Shown: positions 9,913 to 20,972 of the stretch, in pieces | How the letters are laid out: every line of letters starts with the position of its first letter | Numbering within the stretch: position 1 is the first letter of the stretch | Source of the DNA: Stentor coeruleus | Taxonomy: Eukaryota > Ciliophora > Heterotrichea > Heterotrichida > Stentoridae | Reading direction: 5' to 3' | Assembly (NCBI GenBank): GCA_001970955.1 | Contig: MPUH01000025.1 | Location: 62,001-126,000 of the forward strand | DNA: 64,000 bases | Notes under the pieces: generated by a model | The model's input: only the letters and a program-made list of their open reading frames with translations | The model's database searches: none | Told to the model about the DNA's origin: nothing | Position numbers and translations under genes: made by a program

Positions 9913-10446
9913 CTACTTAAACTTCCTACATTGCCCTTTATGCACATTCCAATGTCCAACTTGGCATTCTCTCGAACAATAAAAAAACATCCTACAATTT
10001 CCACATCTATTAAAAGCTTCCCTACAACAAAAGCTACAAATATTACACCCTTTATTATAAACAAAAGGGTCTTGAGTTTGTCCAGCAAATAAAATCAACG
10101 ATTTTATAGGGTTTTCTAAATCCTCCCAATCAAAATTTACGAATTCAATACTCAGTCCAAGTCTTAAATATGTGATTTCTATACCTAATGCCCTTGATGA
10201 TGTTTTCTTATCAGGTTCTCCTAATCTTCGTATAATTTGTGAGTTTTTTTCAGAGAAATCTAATCCAAAAGGTAGTTGTCCTGTATAATCAGGGAAAATT
10301 GATATGTATTTAAGAATATTATCTGATAAGGCTAAAGATAAGCCTAATGATGAAAGATATGTTGTATCTTTTATGGAGTAAATTGTGAATTCATTTTGTT
10401 CTTCTGAGGATAAAAGCTTTTCTAGTTTGGAATACCATTTCATCAT
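9913..10446 (-). CDS. MYND-type zinc finger protein
   Basis: A 177-residue protein starting MMKW and ending at TAG. Residues about 133-174 form a MYND zinc finger: C-x2-C, C-x7-C-x2-C, then C-x3-C and H-x3-H-x3-C (CSRECQVGHWNVHKGQC). MYND domains bind short proline-containing peptides and sit in adaptors and SMYD methyltransferases. There is no SET domain here and residues 1-130 match no family I recognise. It is divergent from the large membrane-protein gene at 10473, with 26 nt between start codons. Confidence 0.85.
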   Translation of the reverse strand: MMKWYSKLEKLLSSEEQNEFTIYSIKDTTYLSSLGLSLALSDNILKYISIFPDYTGQLPFGLDFSEKNSQIIRRLGEPDKKTSSRALGIEITYLRLGLSIEFVNFDWEDLENPIKSLILFAGQTQDPFVYNKGCNICSFCCREAFNRCGNCRMFFYCSRECQVGHWNVHKGQCRKFK

Positions 10447-10472
10447 TAGAGAAAAACGAATAATTTATATAA
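10447..10472. promoter_or_regulatory. 26-nt intergenic space between divergent start codons
   Basis: The start codons of the MYND gene (minus) and the large membrane protein gene (plus) are 26 nt apart in AT-rich sequence. Both transcripts must start within this space, or one promoter must overlap the other gene. No specific motif is claimed. Confidence 0.55.
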
Positions 10473-13400
10473 ATGTTGATACTCTTGGTTATTTCAAGTG
10501 TATTGGCCTGTGATCTGTTGAATTTACCTCCAGACCTCATGTATTTCTCACCAGCTTTTGATAAGACGCATATATTAGAGGGGTCTGGACGCTTTTTAGC
10601 ACCTCTAGGGACAATAGACTGGGAAATAGCGATTCCCGAAGAGTCCTGGCTTCGTGTATCCATAGAAACCAAGCACTTTTCCTTCCTCCTATCTCTTAAA
10701 TCCTCCTCTCTGATCCTATCCTTCGAGAGTTCCGCACAATCTTCAGCAATGATATCCGAAAGCCTGACCCAAGGGATTTACTATCTGAAATTCACCCCAG
10801 ACATCTTCGAGCAAAAAAACTATGAAAATACCGGCTGCCGTTTACCAAGTCTTTATTTCAATATAGCAATTTATCCTTTATCTCATATAAAATCCATAAG
10901 TAAAATCCCATCAACATATACACAAGGGTTCCCTGAACTTGAAATCCTTGACAAAGTCCTCGAATTTTCAGGTTTTCTAGCAGTTTATCCAGATCAATAT
11001 ATAAACCTAACACCAAATACCCTTCTTCATACATATTCATTTACCCTTCCACAAACTACAGAAAGCCATGAAATTATTGGTATTACAGGATTATGGAGAA
11101 TAACATTTACACTTCGTAATTTCTAATTAGATCATGACTTTCTTATATCAGGAGGATTAAAAATTCTTTTATATAAAGGGAATATTAAACCTGATGTTTT
11201 TGGTGATATGGACTGTTTAGTTAAAGGTAGTTGTGTTATTGGTAAAAGAGATCAAAAAAATGCTTTGAGTATACATACGGTATTAAACTCTGGGGCTTAT
11301 AAAATTTTAGTTTATTATGAAGGATATGGTGATGATGAGTTGATTAAGATTTTAGGGGGAAATTTTGCTTTTGGTTTACATTTTGCTTTTAATCCTATGG
11401 TTGAAAAAGAAGATAGGATGAATTGTGAGGCAGGGGTTTTACCTAGGGATTTAGATGAGGCTGGGATTTCGTTTGAGGAAACTATAAGATTTGCTGATGT
11501 GGTGCTGTTGGATTTGTCAGCGAAAAGCCAGAAGACGAAGTTTACAGTTAGTACCCCGTCGGTTTTTAGAGCTATTACAAAGAATCCAGGAGGTATCTCA
11601 GTAAAAATCACTTTATTAAACTCTAATGGCCCTATTGGTATATCTGATAATACAGACAAGTCTTCGTTTTTATCAGCAGAAATCAGCCCAGATACTTATA
11701 CCCTTGATTTTTCTAGTGATTATAACATAATAAACGAAGCTGAAGAACGATTTTGTGAAACTTTTTTCATTGAAATCGGGGTTAGTAAAAAATCAGACGT
11801 TGACAACCTTCTAAAACTTACTAATAAATGTTCTGATACAAGTCAATTAGATGATATTTTTGAAAACCTCAGCGCAAAAGTTGAAGAAGATGGAAAATTT
11901 AATTATAGTCCAGAACATGAATTTTATATGCCAAACAACAAAAAGCTTATAGTTTATGAAAAGGATTTTAATATACCAAGCCTATCTTTTGTATACCTTG
12001 AAATATTTTCTGACTTCATTATAAGCGATTTAGCTCTTATTGTCTATCATGAAAACAAAGAAATCCTCAGAAGCTTTGATAGTACATACGTCCAAGGTTC
12101 ATTAGAAAAAGGTAGATACAAAATTATTATAAAACAAAGATCAGAGCCTATAAAAGCCATAGAAAACACTCAAAAATGTATAGCTTTCAACCTTAGAATC
12201 CAAGTTGTTAAAACTACAGATAAAGCTTTTAATTCATGGAAATGCCATGATCAACTCGCTTATCTCCTTCCCCCAACCCTAAACACTTTCGACAAACTCT
12301 GGCCAAAAGGGACTCCACAAAGTTCTCTTCCAATAACCACACTTTTTTCTAATACTTTATTAGCCCCAAATACAAAAAAAGACATTTATGATAAAACTAG
12401 TATAATTGTGCAGATTAAAAGTGTTATAAAAATTGTAGTTGAATCAGAAGAAAGTCCAATGAAATTAGAATTATTACAAGGGGATAAGGTTATTGCTAAT
12501 GATGAGTCTAGTGAAGAAACTTTTCCATATGTTTTTGCGATTTCTACTGTTATTGATCCTGATATTGAATATATTGTAAAAATTGGGTATATGGCTAAAG
12601 ATAATAAAAAATGTCATATGTATACTTTAGATTTAGAAGTATATCCAGAACTTGGTAAAGGGGAAAAGTGTAAGAAAGTAGATATTGATTCGTCTTGTAT
12701 TTTTGAAAGGAATTTGGATTCTGATGAATTTGGGTTTAGTGGTGATGAAGGTTTTGCCCCAGAGGAACCTTTTTTTGTCTACACACGATCATCTGAACAA
12801 TATATTTTTACACTTCCCTTTGACCTTAAATACGAATCTGTAGTCACTGGGCATATAATCAGCAACAATTTTGGTCTTACAATGGAACTTTATAAAGATA
12901 ACACCCTTCAAGAATGGGGGAAATTCTCAGCAGCACATCGTTACCAATTAGTACCAACACCTTTAAATAAAGGCCAATACACTTTAGTATTTAAAGATAT
13001 TTTCCTCAGTTCCAAAAAAGAATGCATTAAAATCCAAATGAGTCTTTTAATAGAAGATGTTTCTCTATCAGAAAACGTTCAATTTATGATGAGAAAAACT
13101 GAAACTTGTTCATATCCAGATCAGCCAGGTTCTCTTAATACTGTTGGGCAATTAGAAGATGGAATTCTTCATTGGCATAAATTACTTAGTATGGAAGGAG
13201 GATCAACATTTATAGAAATGGTTCTTGAAGAAAAATCTTTAGTAAGGGTGTTTGTTGAACCTATTGACTATGCTAAGATTAATATTAATGTTTTAGATTC
13301 TGAGTTACAGATTGTTGCTAGTGCTCCGGTTATGGGATTTAATGATGGTTTGCATAGAGTTTTTGATTCAGGGCAGTATTTTTTAAATATCGAACACACT

Positions 13401-16376
13401 TTTACGGTTTCGGTAAGAAAAAATTGCCCTAGTTTTGAAATGGATATTGAAGTTTCCACATTGAAAATTTATAATGAACTTGCCAATATGTATGATTGCA
13501 AACTAAGCACACCAGTTACGCAAATTAAAAGTTTTGAAAATGTGTGTATTATTTATGACTCAGCTTCTTTGGATTATTCTGTACCATTTAGACTTGATAA
13601 TGATTCTGAAGTACTTATAACGATAAGCTATCTTAATACCCTTTCTGGATATCTAACCCTAATAGTTTCTGACTCAGAAAATGACAACCTTGCTGAATCT
13701 AAAGGTATAGAAAACATAAGCGAACTTAAAGCTTCTCTTCCAGCTGGAGACTATGAAATGAGAGTTTTGTCCTCACAAGGCTCAGATACAACCCATCCAT
13801 GCTGGCCTTTAATGCTATCCCTAGAAATCAAAACCCCACAGTCTACTTGTAAAGCTGGAAAAGTTCCATCTCACTTAATAACAAAATACGGTGGGCCACA
13901 AAACTCTGATGGTTCAATAACCTATACCGGAACCTTTAAAATAAACTCATATCCTGATGTCATTGTTGTTGATGCTCCAACAAACTGTTTTGGTCGTGTT
14001 GTAGCTATTTCTCACAACCCAAGTGTTTTCATAGAAATAGGTATATACACTGACTCTAAGTTAGAAAACTTAGCTAAAATATCATACAATAGTTTAGACA
14101 ACTCAGGGGTATTTTGGGAATTAAAACAACGAAGTGAGCCATATTATATAGTAATTAGTTATATTACTCAAAAAGTTGAAGAATGTCTCCTTTTTGATTT
14201 GACTCTTGTTATAGAGCCAGTAAGAGCAGTTGAAAATATAATAGAATGCAAACTTCAGAACCACCAAGATTTACTTCCTCCAAAAAGTTTAGTTTTCGAC
14301 AAATCCGCTAATATTGGTGGGGATAACTATGCTGTTTTTGACAAATGGATTGTTGATAAAAGCGTTGATTTACCTAGTGGGATAATATCAACACCAGGCA
14401 AAGCTTCACAGTTCATATACGAAATGTCCCTTGATATCAAAACCCAAGGGATTTTTTCAGCAGAAGTTATCTACGACCTCCTTACTAGTGACTATTCCTT
14501 ACACCTTATGCAAGAAAATCAAGAACTCGCCCTTAGCTCATGGGAAACTGTTAATGAAGATGAACTTGGCGATATGTTAAATTTTGCCAGTATCATCACT
14601 GGTATCCATCTTTCTCCAGGCCATTATAATATCCTCCTTAAACAATCTTTATCAGCTAATCGTATTATACAAAAATTCTCAGACACAAGTATCTGTTTCC
14701 CTTTCGCTTTTGAAATCGAATTTGTCCCAAGTACCGACTCATCAAAAATACAACTTATCTTAGTCGAACCAGATCATTTAACTCATCATAACCCATCAGA
14801 AAACTTATATATAAGACTTACTTTCTCAGAACAAACTGATTTAATTGATGTAGTTTTAACACAAATCAGTAATAATGAAGATATAAAACCAGCATCTATA
14901 AAAGTATTAGACCCAGGGAATAAAATAAAAGTAAAATTCTTAAGCACTGTTCTTAAACCTGGGGAGTGTTATGAATTGAAAATCAAAAATCAAGATATTA
15001 TAAGCGACAATTTAAAACATAGTTTTTGTATGTTGAACTGTAACTGTAATCCTAAAGCTAATCCAATATGCACATCATCTTTATCTTGTATATGCAAAGA
15101 ACCATATTATGGTTTATTATGTTATGATTGTATAAGTGGATATTATTCTAAAAATGGACAATGTATTGAAATTGTTGAGGTAACTTCACAAATAACTAGT
15201 ATGTCGTTTAATGTGAAATCCCCAGCAAAGCAAAGTGATGTTATTAAATTGAATATGTTTTTTTCATCACATCCTTATAATAATTTAGGGGTTAAAATAC
15301 CTATAGTAAAAGGTCCTAATACGATAAGCCAAGCTTTTGTTTTGGAATTAGAAGGTATTGAAATTCAAGCTATAACTGTTATTCCTATAGGTAAAAATGG
15401 TTTACAATGGGCTTTAGAGTTTGATAATAACGATTTAGTTCCTGAAAAAAATTATAAGGTTGTTTATAAAAAAGATATGATTTTTGATGAAAACAATAAA
15501 TGCTTTGAATATAATGGCAAACTACCAGAAATCAGTATATCCAAACCAGAAAAACCTTGTGTTAATGGTATGTGGAAAGGGGGAAAATGCTTGTGTAACG
15601 ATGGATACACAGGAAGTTCTTGTGAAATGTGCATTGAAGGTTATGAACTTAAAGATAATAAATGCGTTATAGGACAGTCTACAAATGATCAAGTTGATTA
15701 TGATGCTTATGTTATATACTGTGATCCTAAAGATACTATAACTTTAAAAGAACCTCAAGATTTTGTTGTAACAGTCCAGCTTTCAATGCCAGCTTTTACA
15801 TCTGAAGGACTTATAGTTGATTCATTGACTAATACAAAATATATGCTTAAAGCTTTTGCCTTACAAAAACCTAATACAAAAAAACTTATATACCCAGTAT
15901 CAGCTTATACATCAGATAGTATTTATTGGATATTTACTTTTAATCAAAAAAACTTTGAAAATAATTCTGAGTATAAATTTGTTCAAGTAAAAGATGTTCT
16001 TTATTCTAAAAATAATAAACCTTTCTATAAACCTCAAGTGCCGCTAGTAAAAGTTATAATTTTATATGGGAAATCATGCTCTGGCCATGGGAATTTTGAT
16101 GAAGTTTGTATTTGTCATAGAGGGTATATAGGAAATCAATGTGAAAAATGCGCTGAAGGATATATTTTATTGAATCAATCATGTAAGTTATTAGAGGAAT
16201 CTTCTGAAATGACCACTAAAGATATTGTTTTGTATTGCTTTGGGTATATGTTTATAGGAATCCTTGTACTTTATATGATAACTTTACTACGTAAAAAGAA
16301 ACCATCGGAACATGAAGGCTTTGAAATGCTCCCAAGAGAAGAATTAAGTGAAGATATTGACTTATACTCGAAATGA
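10473..16376 (+). CDS. Large type I membrane protein: repeated Cys-paired ectodomain, EGF-like repeats, TM, short tail
   Basis: Two open segments (10473-11115 and 11131-16376) are joined by a 15-nt intron, giving 1,962 residues. Residues 1-13 are a signal peptide (MLILLVISSVLAC). The ectodomain up to about residue 1490 has roughly nine divergent modules of about 150-170 residues. Each has a Cys near its start and ends in a G-x-Y-x-hydrophobic strand followed by a Cys and an F/M-x-L-x-I/V strand (QYTLVFKD...KKECIKIQMSLLI; YYIVISY...EECLLFDLTLVI). Three EGF/laminin-like Cys clusters follow at about 1516, 1691 and 1864. A TM helix at about 1911-1933 (YMFIGILVLYMITLL) is followed by an acidic cytosolic tail. 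The stop is TGA followed directly by TAA. A surface receptor or adhesion protein is likely; I do not recognise the repeated module, which loosely resembles PPC/jelly-roll strands. Confidence 0.85.
11116..11130 (+). other. 15-nt intron in the large membrane protein gene
   Basis: GTAATTTCTAATTAG, with A at position 10. Reading through gives CGT AAT TTC TAA, an immediate stop. Removal joins the two long ORFs in one frame (the phase 1 codon becomes CAT). Confidence 0.93.
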
Positions 16377-16429
16377 TAAGTAAAAAAGACTTTAATTTTT
16401 TAGTTTTATACAGTTTTTATAAATAAATG

Positions 16430-17287
16430 CTATATATTATGTAGTGTATTTGCCCAATATGTTCCATCTGATAAAAGTTTATATGAAGTTGGCATAAGTA
16501 TTTTATTATAATTGCTTGTACCAAAAATCACTTCAAGGTTTTTTCTCCATGATCCTACTGAAAAAAAATTATTTTCACTAAAATACTTGATTGTTGTTGT
16601 ACCTCGCAAAGCTAAAAACCAGTACCAGCCACAAAACCTTAAAATAATTGTTGAAAAAATCTCACAAAGAGAGAAACTGGTTATTAAAATACCATTTTTT
16701 GGGTACTAAGAATTACAGGAAAGTAGGTTTATTTTATTAGAATTTTATTACAAACTTTGTAGTATAAAAAAAATTGGAGTTTATATGAATTTAATAGGAT
16801 AAAAAATGAAAGCTTATAATAGTTAAGAAAAAATACCTAATATCAAGATAAAGGAGAAAAAGAAGGAAATAGCAATGATCGCGCATTCCAAGACATTTGT
16901 TTATCCAAGGACAATGATGATCGATTTTAAGTATACATTTATCACATGCTGAAAATTATGAGATCTTGATAGTTTTGAAACTTTACATTTTTTGCACAGA
17001 GGTTTATTAGTGTTTGAAGGACTACCAGATTGAGTTGTTATACATTTTTTGTAGCTGAAAATTAGTGCATAAAATATATAAACACCAATAATTGTCATTG
17101 CTATACTTAAGATAATATTTTCTATATACCAAGTGAAGACTATTGCAAAGTAACTATAAATAATAAATGATAATAAGAAATAGAAAAAAATATCAGTGGA
17201 ATACCTAATAATTGCATAAGAACCTTGATAGGAAGACTTTTTGTGGAAGGGAAATAACTTGTTATGTAGGTAGTTAAACCAACGCAT
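16430..17287 (-). pseudogene. DHHC palmitoyltransferase pseudogene
   Basis: The minus strand encodes, in order, all parts of a DHHC S-acyltransferase but in broken frames. The first 128-codon segment from ATG at 17287 has two hydrophobic segments and the start of the Cys-rich domain (PLCKKCKVSKLSRSHN). At about 16953-16954 one base is missing, where RSHxC needs a Cys codon. The next frame continues SACDKCILKIDHHCPWINK and TM3 and stops at 16791-16793. A third segment (about 16700-16430) gives TM4, RGTTTIKYF and the C-terminal SVGSWRKNLEVIFG motif. A candidate 16-nt intron (16677-16692) lies in the last piece. At least two disruptions remain between intact motifs. Decay or sequencing error could explain this; with a second broken gene next door, decay is more likely. 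Confidence 0.75.
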
Positions 17288-17298
17288 TTTGCTTTCCT

Positions 17299-17865
17299 CT
17301 AGCTAAAGCACATTTCTCTTATACTCACATATCTGTAATAGTCCTAGTATTAACCTATCACATATCTTTTTTAACCCACTCCCTACTCTTATACCTCATA
17401 ATTAAACTCTCATTGCCATTCTTAGAAAAATACAGACTAGATAACAAGTAGCCTCGTCATCTATTCAAAAAAGCTATGCAAACTTTAACTTGGAATTTCA
17501 TTATTTCTTGGCAAATAGTCTTTTGTATGATCACCGAAGAGATCTGATCTTATTTCACTCATAGACTTTTTCATACACCAATGTTATATAAAATTCATAA
17601 AAAATATCATGAGTATACAACTTCAATTGGATATTCAGCTAAATATCCTCATTCTATTAAGTTTATTATTGTTAATTTTATGACTACTGGGACAGGTCCT
17701 ATATTTTTAGGTAGCAAAATGCATATTGTAACTTGTATGATATGAATTTCATATCGTGTTGGTCATACTATTATTAATCAGCATTCTGGGTATAATTTTC
17801 CTTGTAATGCTTATTCAGTATTTCATTTTGCTAGTAATTGGTAAGGTGGTGAAATGATTCTGAAT
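17299..17865 (+). pseudogene. Sterol-desaturase/fatty-acid-hydroxylase family pseudogene
   Basis: One plus-strand frame reads as a membrane di-iron hydroxylase of the C-4 methylsterol oxidase type. It has hydrophobic segments, LPFLEKYRLDNK, then EEI-stop-SYFTHRLFHTP (HxxxH), LYKIHKKYHEYTTSIGYSA (HxxHE), and INQHSGYNFP. The frame is interrupted at 17449-17451 (TAG), 17545-17547 (TGA), 17743-17745 (TGA) and 17842-17844 (TAA). Both TGAs fall where relatives have Trp (E-D-x-W-F-Y and W-M-S-L-R). The final HxxHH motif is not recoverable in frame, and no ATG starts the frame. It is head-to-head with the DHHC pseudogene. A C-4 methylsterol oxidase relative is likely, but a broader fatty-acid hydroxylase is possible. 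Confidence 0.75.
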
Positions 17866-17917
17866 TAAATCACTGAAAAGTGTTGTAGAAAGATCTTATT
17901 TAATAACTAAAATTAAT

Positions 17918-20269
17918 CTACTTAAATTCTCTTGAACACATTCCAATATATTGAGTACCTGCTGTTTTCAAATTTTGAAAAGATCCTTCGTTTAATCTTA
18001 GCTCTTCAGAGTTCAATTTGGTAAATTCATTTCTAAATTCTCCAATTGTAATATCTCCAGGAGCTTTTAATAGGAAGATAGCTGCTCCTGCATTAATAAC
18101 CCTGTTGACCTTCCCAAAAACAAATTTTTCGAATTCATTTCCACCTTCCTTAGTCCTTATAGTGGGATTTTGTTCAAGGTCAGGCTGTTCTGGTTTGGAG
18201 GTAAGCGAAGTTAAATCATTTTTTTTTATCTTTTCTTCTGTTGCTCTATCTTCAATTTCCCTTTCTTCTGTTGCTTCATCTTCGATTTTTCTTTCTTCTG
18301 TTCCTTCAACTTCAATTTTTCTTTCTTCCATTCCTTCATCTTCAATTTTTTTTTCTTCAGAAATCTGCTCTTTCCCAAAGTTAGGCTTATTCATATTTTC
18401 CTCAAAATTTTCCAAACACTTATTTTCTATTGCTTTATCTTCTAATTTCGATTCTTCAATAATACTATTAAAAGAAGGAAGTATCAGATCACATTCAAAA
18501 TATTTATAGTAACTTGCTTTTTCTTCATCAATATAACCTCTTTCTTTTGAATAACCTTTTAAATTTTCCGAGCATTTTTCAATATCTTCTTGGATTTTTT
18601 TTTCTAAAACATTTTTTTTTGAATTTAAATCAATGTCAATGTCTACCCTGTTGCTTAGTGGCTTGTGTGAATCCAAATATGTTTCACAGCTAACTCGCTG
18701 TAATTTATGAGCAGCTTCATGTAAAAGTACATAGAATGTGCATCCCATCTTGCATTTTTCACTTTTATAGTCTTGGATACACAAGTATTTATTATTAAGG
18801 GTTATTCCCCCTATTTCTGGTGGTAGTTTCATAAGGAATGTGTTATCAATAAGTCTTTTTACCGATTTTTCAAACTCATCATAAGATAATTCTTTGGGCC
18901 AAAAGCCTTTCCATAAGACTTCTCTATATGGAAAGCACATAATTCTTTCATAAAATATGTCATTCCAATTCTTATCTAAGTAACTGTACTCTAAATCAAA
19001 AATCAAAGGATCGAAAATATAGTCAATCAAGTTAAAATTCTGTGATTGGATAGATTGAAAAATTTCCAGCAGAGCATAAGAGATTTCAGAAGGATATCTC
19101 ATAATCTTATTAATAATGCACTGAAAAGAAATAAAATGGTCTATCCGTGTAAATAAATTATATTTCTCAAATAGGATTTTTGATGTATAAACCTTAAATG
19201 AGTAAAGAAAACGAAAACAAAACATTATCAGCAGGGGTTCTAAAGGCAGTTCTTCATTAATTTTCTTATTATAATAATCGTTTTGAGCATCCCTTATCAA
19301 ATACTCATGCTTTTTTTCAAGATCTTTTGCCATTTCTTTCGCTTTTTCTTCACTTATATCAGCATTTTCATAGTTGGGCACGATCTTGTTAATTCCGACT
19401 ACTAAATTATAAGCTTTTGGAATTATATTCTTTAGATACTGCTTTTTGAGGAATTCAATGCATTGATTTTTTAATTCTTCTGGCATATTATATTTTTTAA
19501 CTATTTTAATCAAATAGCCACAGCATTTAGTGCTAACATCACTAAATTTATAGTTTGAAAAATCGTCTAATAAATTCCTCAAATAATTGATTGCATTGTC
19601 GATGTTGTTTGAATAATCTTCAATAAAAAAACTAAAATATTTTGAGAAATCTCTAATAATATGATCTAGCATATTTAGCATTGATATATTTTTTTGACCT
19701 GTTCTCAATGTCCATTCTTTAAGTTTATTCACTATTTCATGCTTTTCATTGTCTATAATTTTCTCGTTAAATATAACCTCATCTATGATTTTTGCTACAA
19801 GTTTTCTGGAAATCTCCTCATAATAAGTGGTTAAGTCTCCAATCATTATTTTTTTTAAAAAAGTGAGAATTATTTCTATTGTCTTAAAAATAATACCCAT
19901 CCTACTGAGACTAATTGTCTCAATGAAAAGTTTAGGATATAAATAAATGGCTAAATAAATTTTTTCATCAAAACCTCTGCTAACAAAAATACGATCTTTA
20001 GCTTCCTTTTCATCTTCATTTTCAGCTTCATTTTCATCGTCTTTTTCAGCTTCCTTTTCAGCTTCATTTTCATCTTTCTTTTCAGCTTCCTTTTCAGCTT
20101 TCAGTTTGCGTATAATTAAAAACACGCTTTCTTCATCGCAATTGTATATTTCTTCTACTGTTTTATTGTCGATTGAAGAAATATCTTTGAACTTGTTTAC
20201 CCTTTTCTTAATCCTTTCAGTGTGCCTGAGTAAATTATTGATTTCAAGAGTAAGTGAATTTTTGCTCAT
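17918..20269 (-). CDS. Unknown protein with HEAAH (zincin-like) motif and acidic repeats
   Basis: A 783-residue intact ORF with an ATG start and stop, of a family I do not recognise. Residues about 57-95 are an acidic/Lys/Ala repeat (AEKKDENEAEKEAEK type). The middle (100-500) is helix-rich. Around residue 517 is VLLHEAAHKL, the HExxH pattern of zinc metallopeptidases, preceded by a Cys-containing strand (KCKMGCTFY). Residues 638-677 are four tandem 10-residue acidic units. Near the C-terminus (about 705-722) is EGGNEFEKFVFGKV, where a downstream Glu could be a third zinc ligand; that is conjecture. No signal peptide or TM is evident, so a cytosolic protein is expected. It flanks a pseudogene-containing stretch, but its own frame is clean. 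Confidence 0.75.
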   Translation of the reverse strand: MSKNSLTLEINNLLRHTERIKKRVNKFKDISSIDNKTVEEIYNCDEESVFLIIRKLKAEKEAEKKDENEAEKEAEKDDENEAENEDEKEAKDRIFVSRGFDEKIYLAIYLYPKLFIETISLSRMGIIFKTIEIILTFLKKIMIGDLTTYYEEISRKLVAKIIDEVIFNEKIIDNEKHEIVNKLKEWTLRTGQKNISMLNMLDHIIRDFSKYFSFFIEDYSNNIDNAINYLRNLLDDFSNYKFSDVSTKCCGYLIKIVKKYNMPEELKNQCIEFLKKQYLKNIIPKAYNLVVGINKIVPNYENADISEEKAKEMAKDLEKKHEYLIRDAQNDYYNKKINEELPLEPLLIMFCFRFLYSFKVYTSKILFEKYNLFTRIDHFISFQCIINKIMRYPSEISYALLEIFQSIQSQNFNLIDYIFDPLIFDLEYSYLDKNWNDIFYERIMCFPYREVLWKGFWPKELSYDEFEKSVKRLIDNTFLMKLPPEIGGITLNNKYLCIQDYKSEKCKMGCTFYVLLHEAAHKLQRVSCETYLDSHKPLSNRVDIDIDLNSKKNVLEKKIQEDIEKCSENLKGYSKERGYIDEEKASYYKYFECDLILPSFNSIIEESKLEDKAIENKCLENFEENMNKPNFGKEQISEEKKIEDEGMEERKIEVEGTEERKIEDEATEEREIEDRATEEKIKKNDLTSLTSKPEQPDLEQNPTIRTKEGGNEFEKFVFGKVNRVINAGAAIFLLKAPGDITIGEFRNEFTKLNSEELRLNEGSFQNLKTAGTQYIGMCSREFK
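18239..18358 (-). repeat. Four tandem 30-nt units encoding 10-residue acidic repeats
   Basis: Within the HEAAH-protein gene, four consecutive 30-nt units encode EEKKIEDEGM, EERKIEVEGT, EERKIEDEAT and EEREIEDRAT. The units differ at a few bases each, so this is real coding repeat expansion, not an assembly error. Confidence 0.85.
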
Positions 20270-20972
20270 ATTTATTATAATAAGGAAAAATGAACAGAAA
20301 TATAAATAAATGCCCCATCATAGAAGATTTTGTATCAAAAATACCAAAAGTGTCGAATGTATATTTGCTTACATTAATAGTTGAATTAGGGGTTTGTCTA
20401 TCTAATAATCTCTTTAATTTATATAATGCAAAGTAATAAAGTTATGAACTTTTTTGTCTTATTTAATCTTAATGCTTATTTTTATAGATTTGTAAAGATT
20501 TATTTATATCTGCGTGGATTTTTCTTGGGAAAATTCATCAAATCACTCTTTCTTTATCATAGTATAAACTATTACCGCTATTTTTGTAAAGGGCAGAGTT
20601 ACTCAAAATAGTCTCTCCAGTGTCTTATTTATAAAAGAATTCTCTTATTATGGATTTGCCGTAAAGTCCTTAAGCAATGACTAGCCTAGTACCAGTTACA
20701 AATTAAAAAACTCTTAAAAGTTTATAAACATTTTTTATCTGAACTAGTTTAAGCATATAAAACTCAAAATAAATCGTTTAAAACTTATTATAATTTTCCC
20801 AAAAGAAATCCTTAGTATATTTATATGATTTTCCAGTTGAGTACTTTTAATTAATCATAAAACATAACAACCTGTTTGTCAACAATTTATACTGAATAAG
20901 AGATTCAAATTTAAAAAATTGTATCCCATTCTAACAACGACATTATTTATTATTATTCCGAGAAATTTGGTC

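Noticed and set aside
16512-16709. 65-codon plus-strand ORF
   Set aside because: Antisense to the C-terminal part of the DHHC pseudogene, which has clear family motifs.
17299-17865. TGA read as Trp (Blepharisma-type code) for the whole genome
   Set aside because: TGA ends the genes at 16374-16376, 37281-37283, 44086-44088 and 53101-53103, including a Rab ending in a prenylatable Cys, and no long ORF contains an internal TGA; Trp is TGG throughout.
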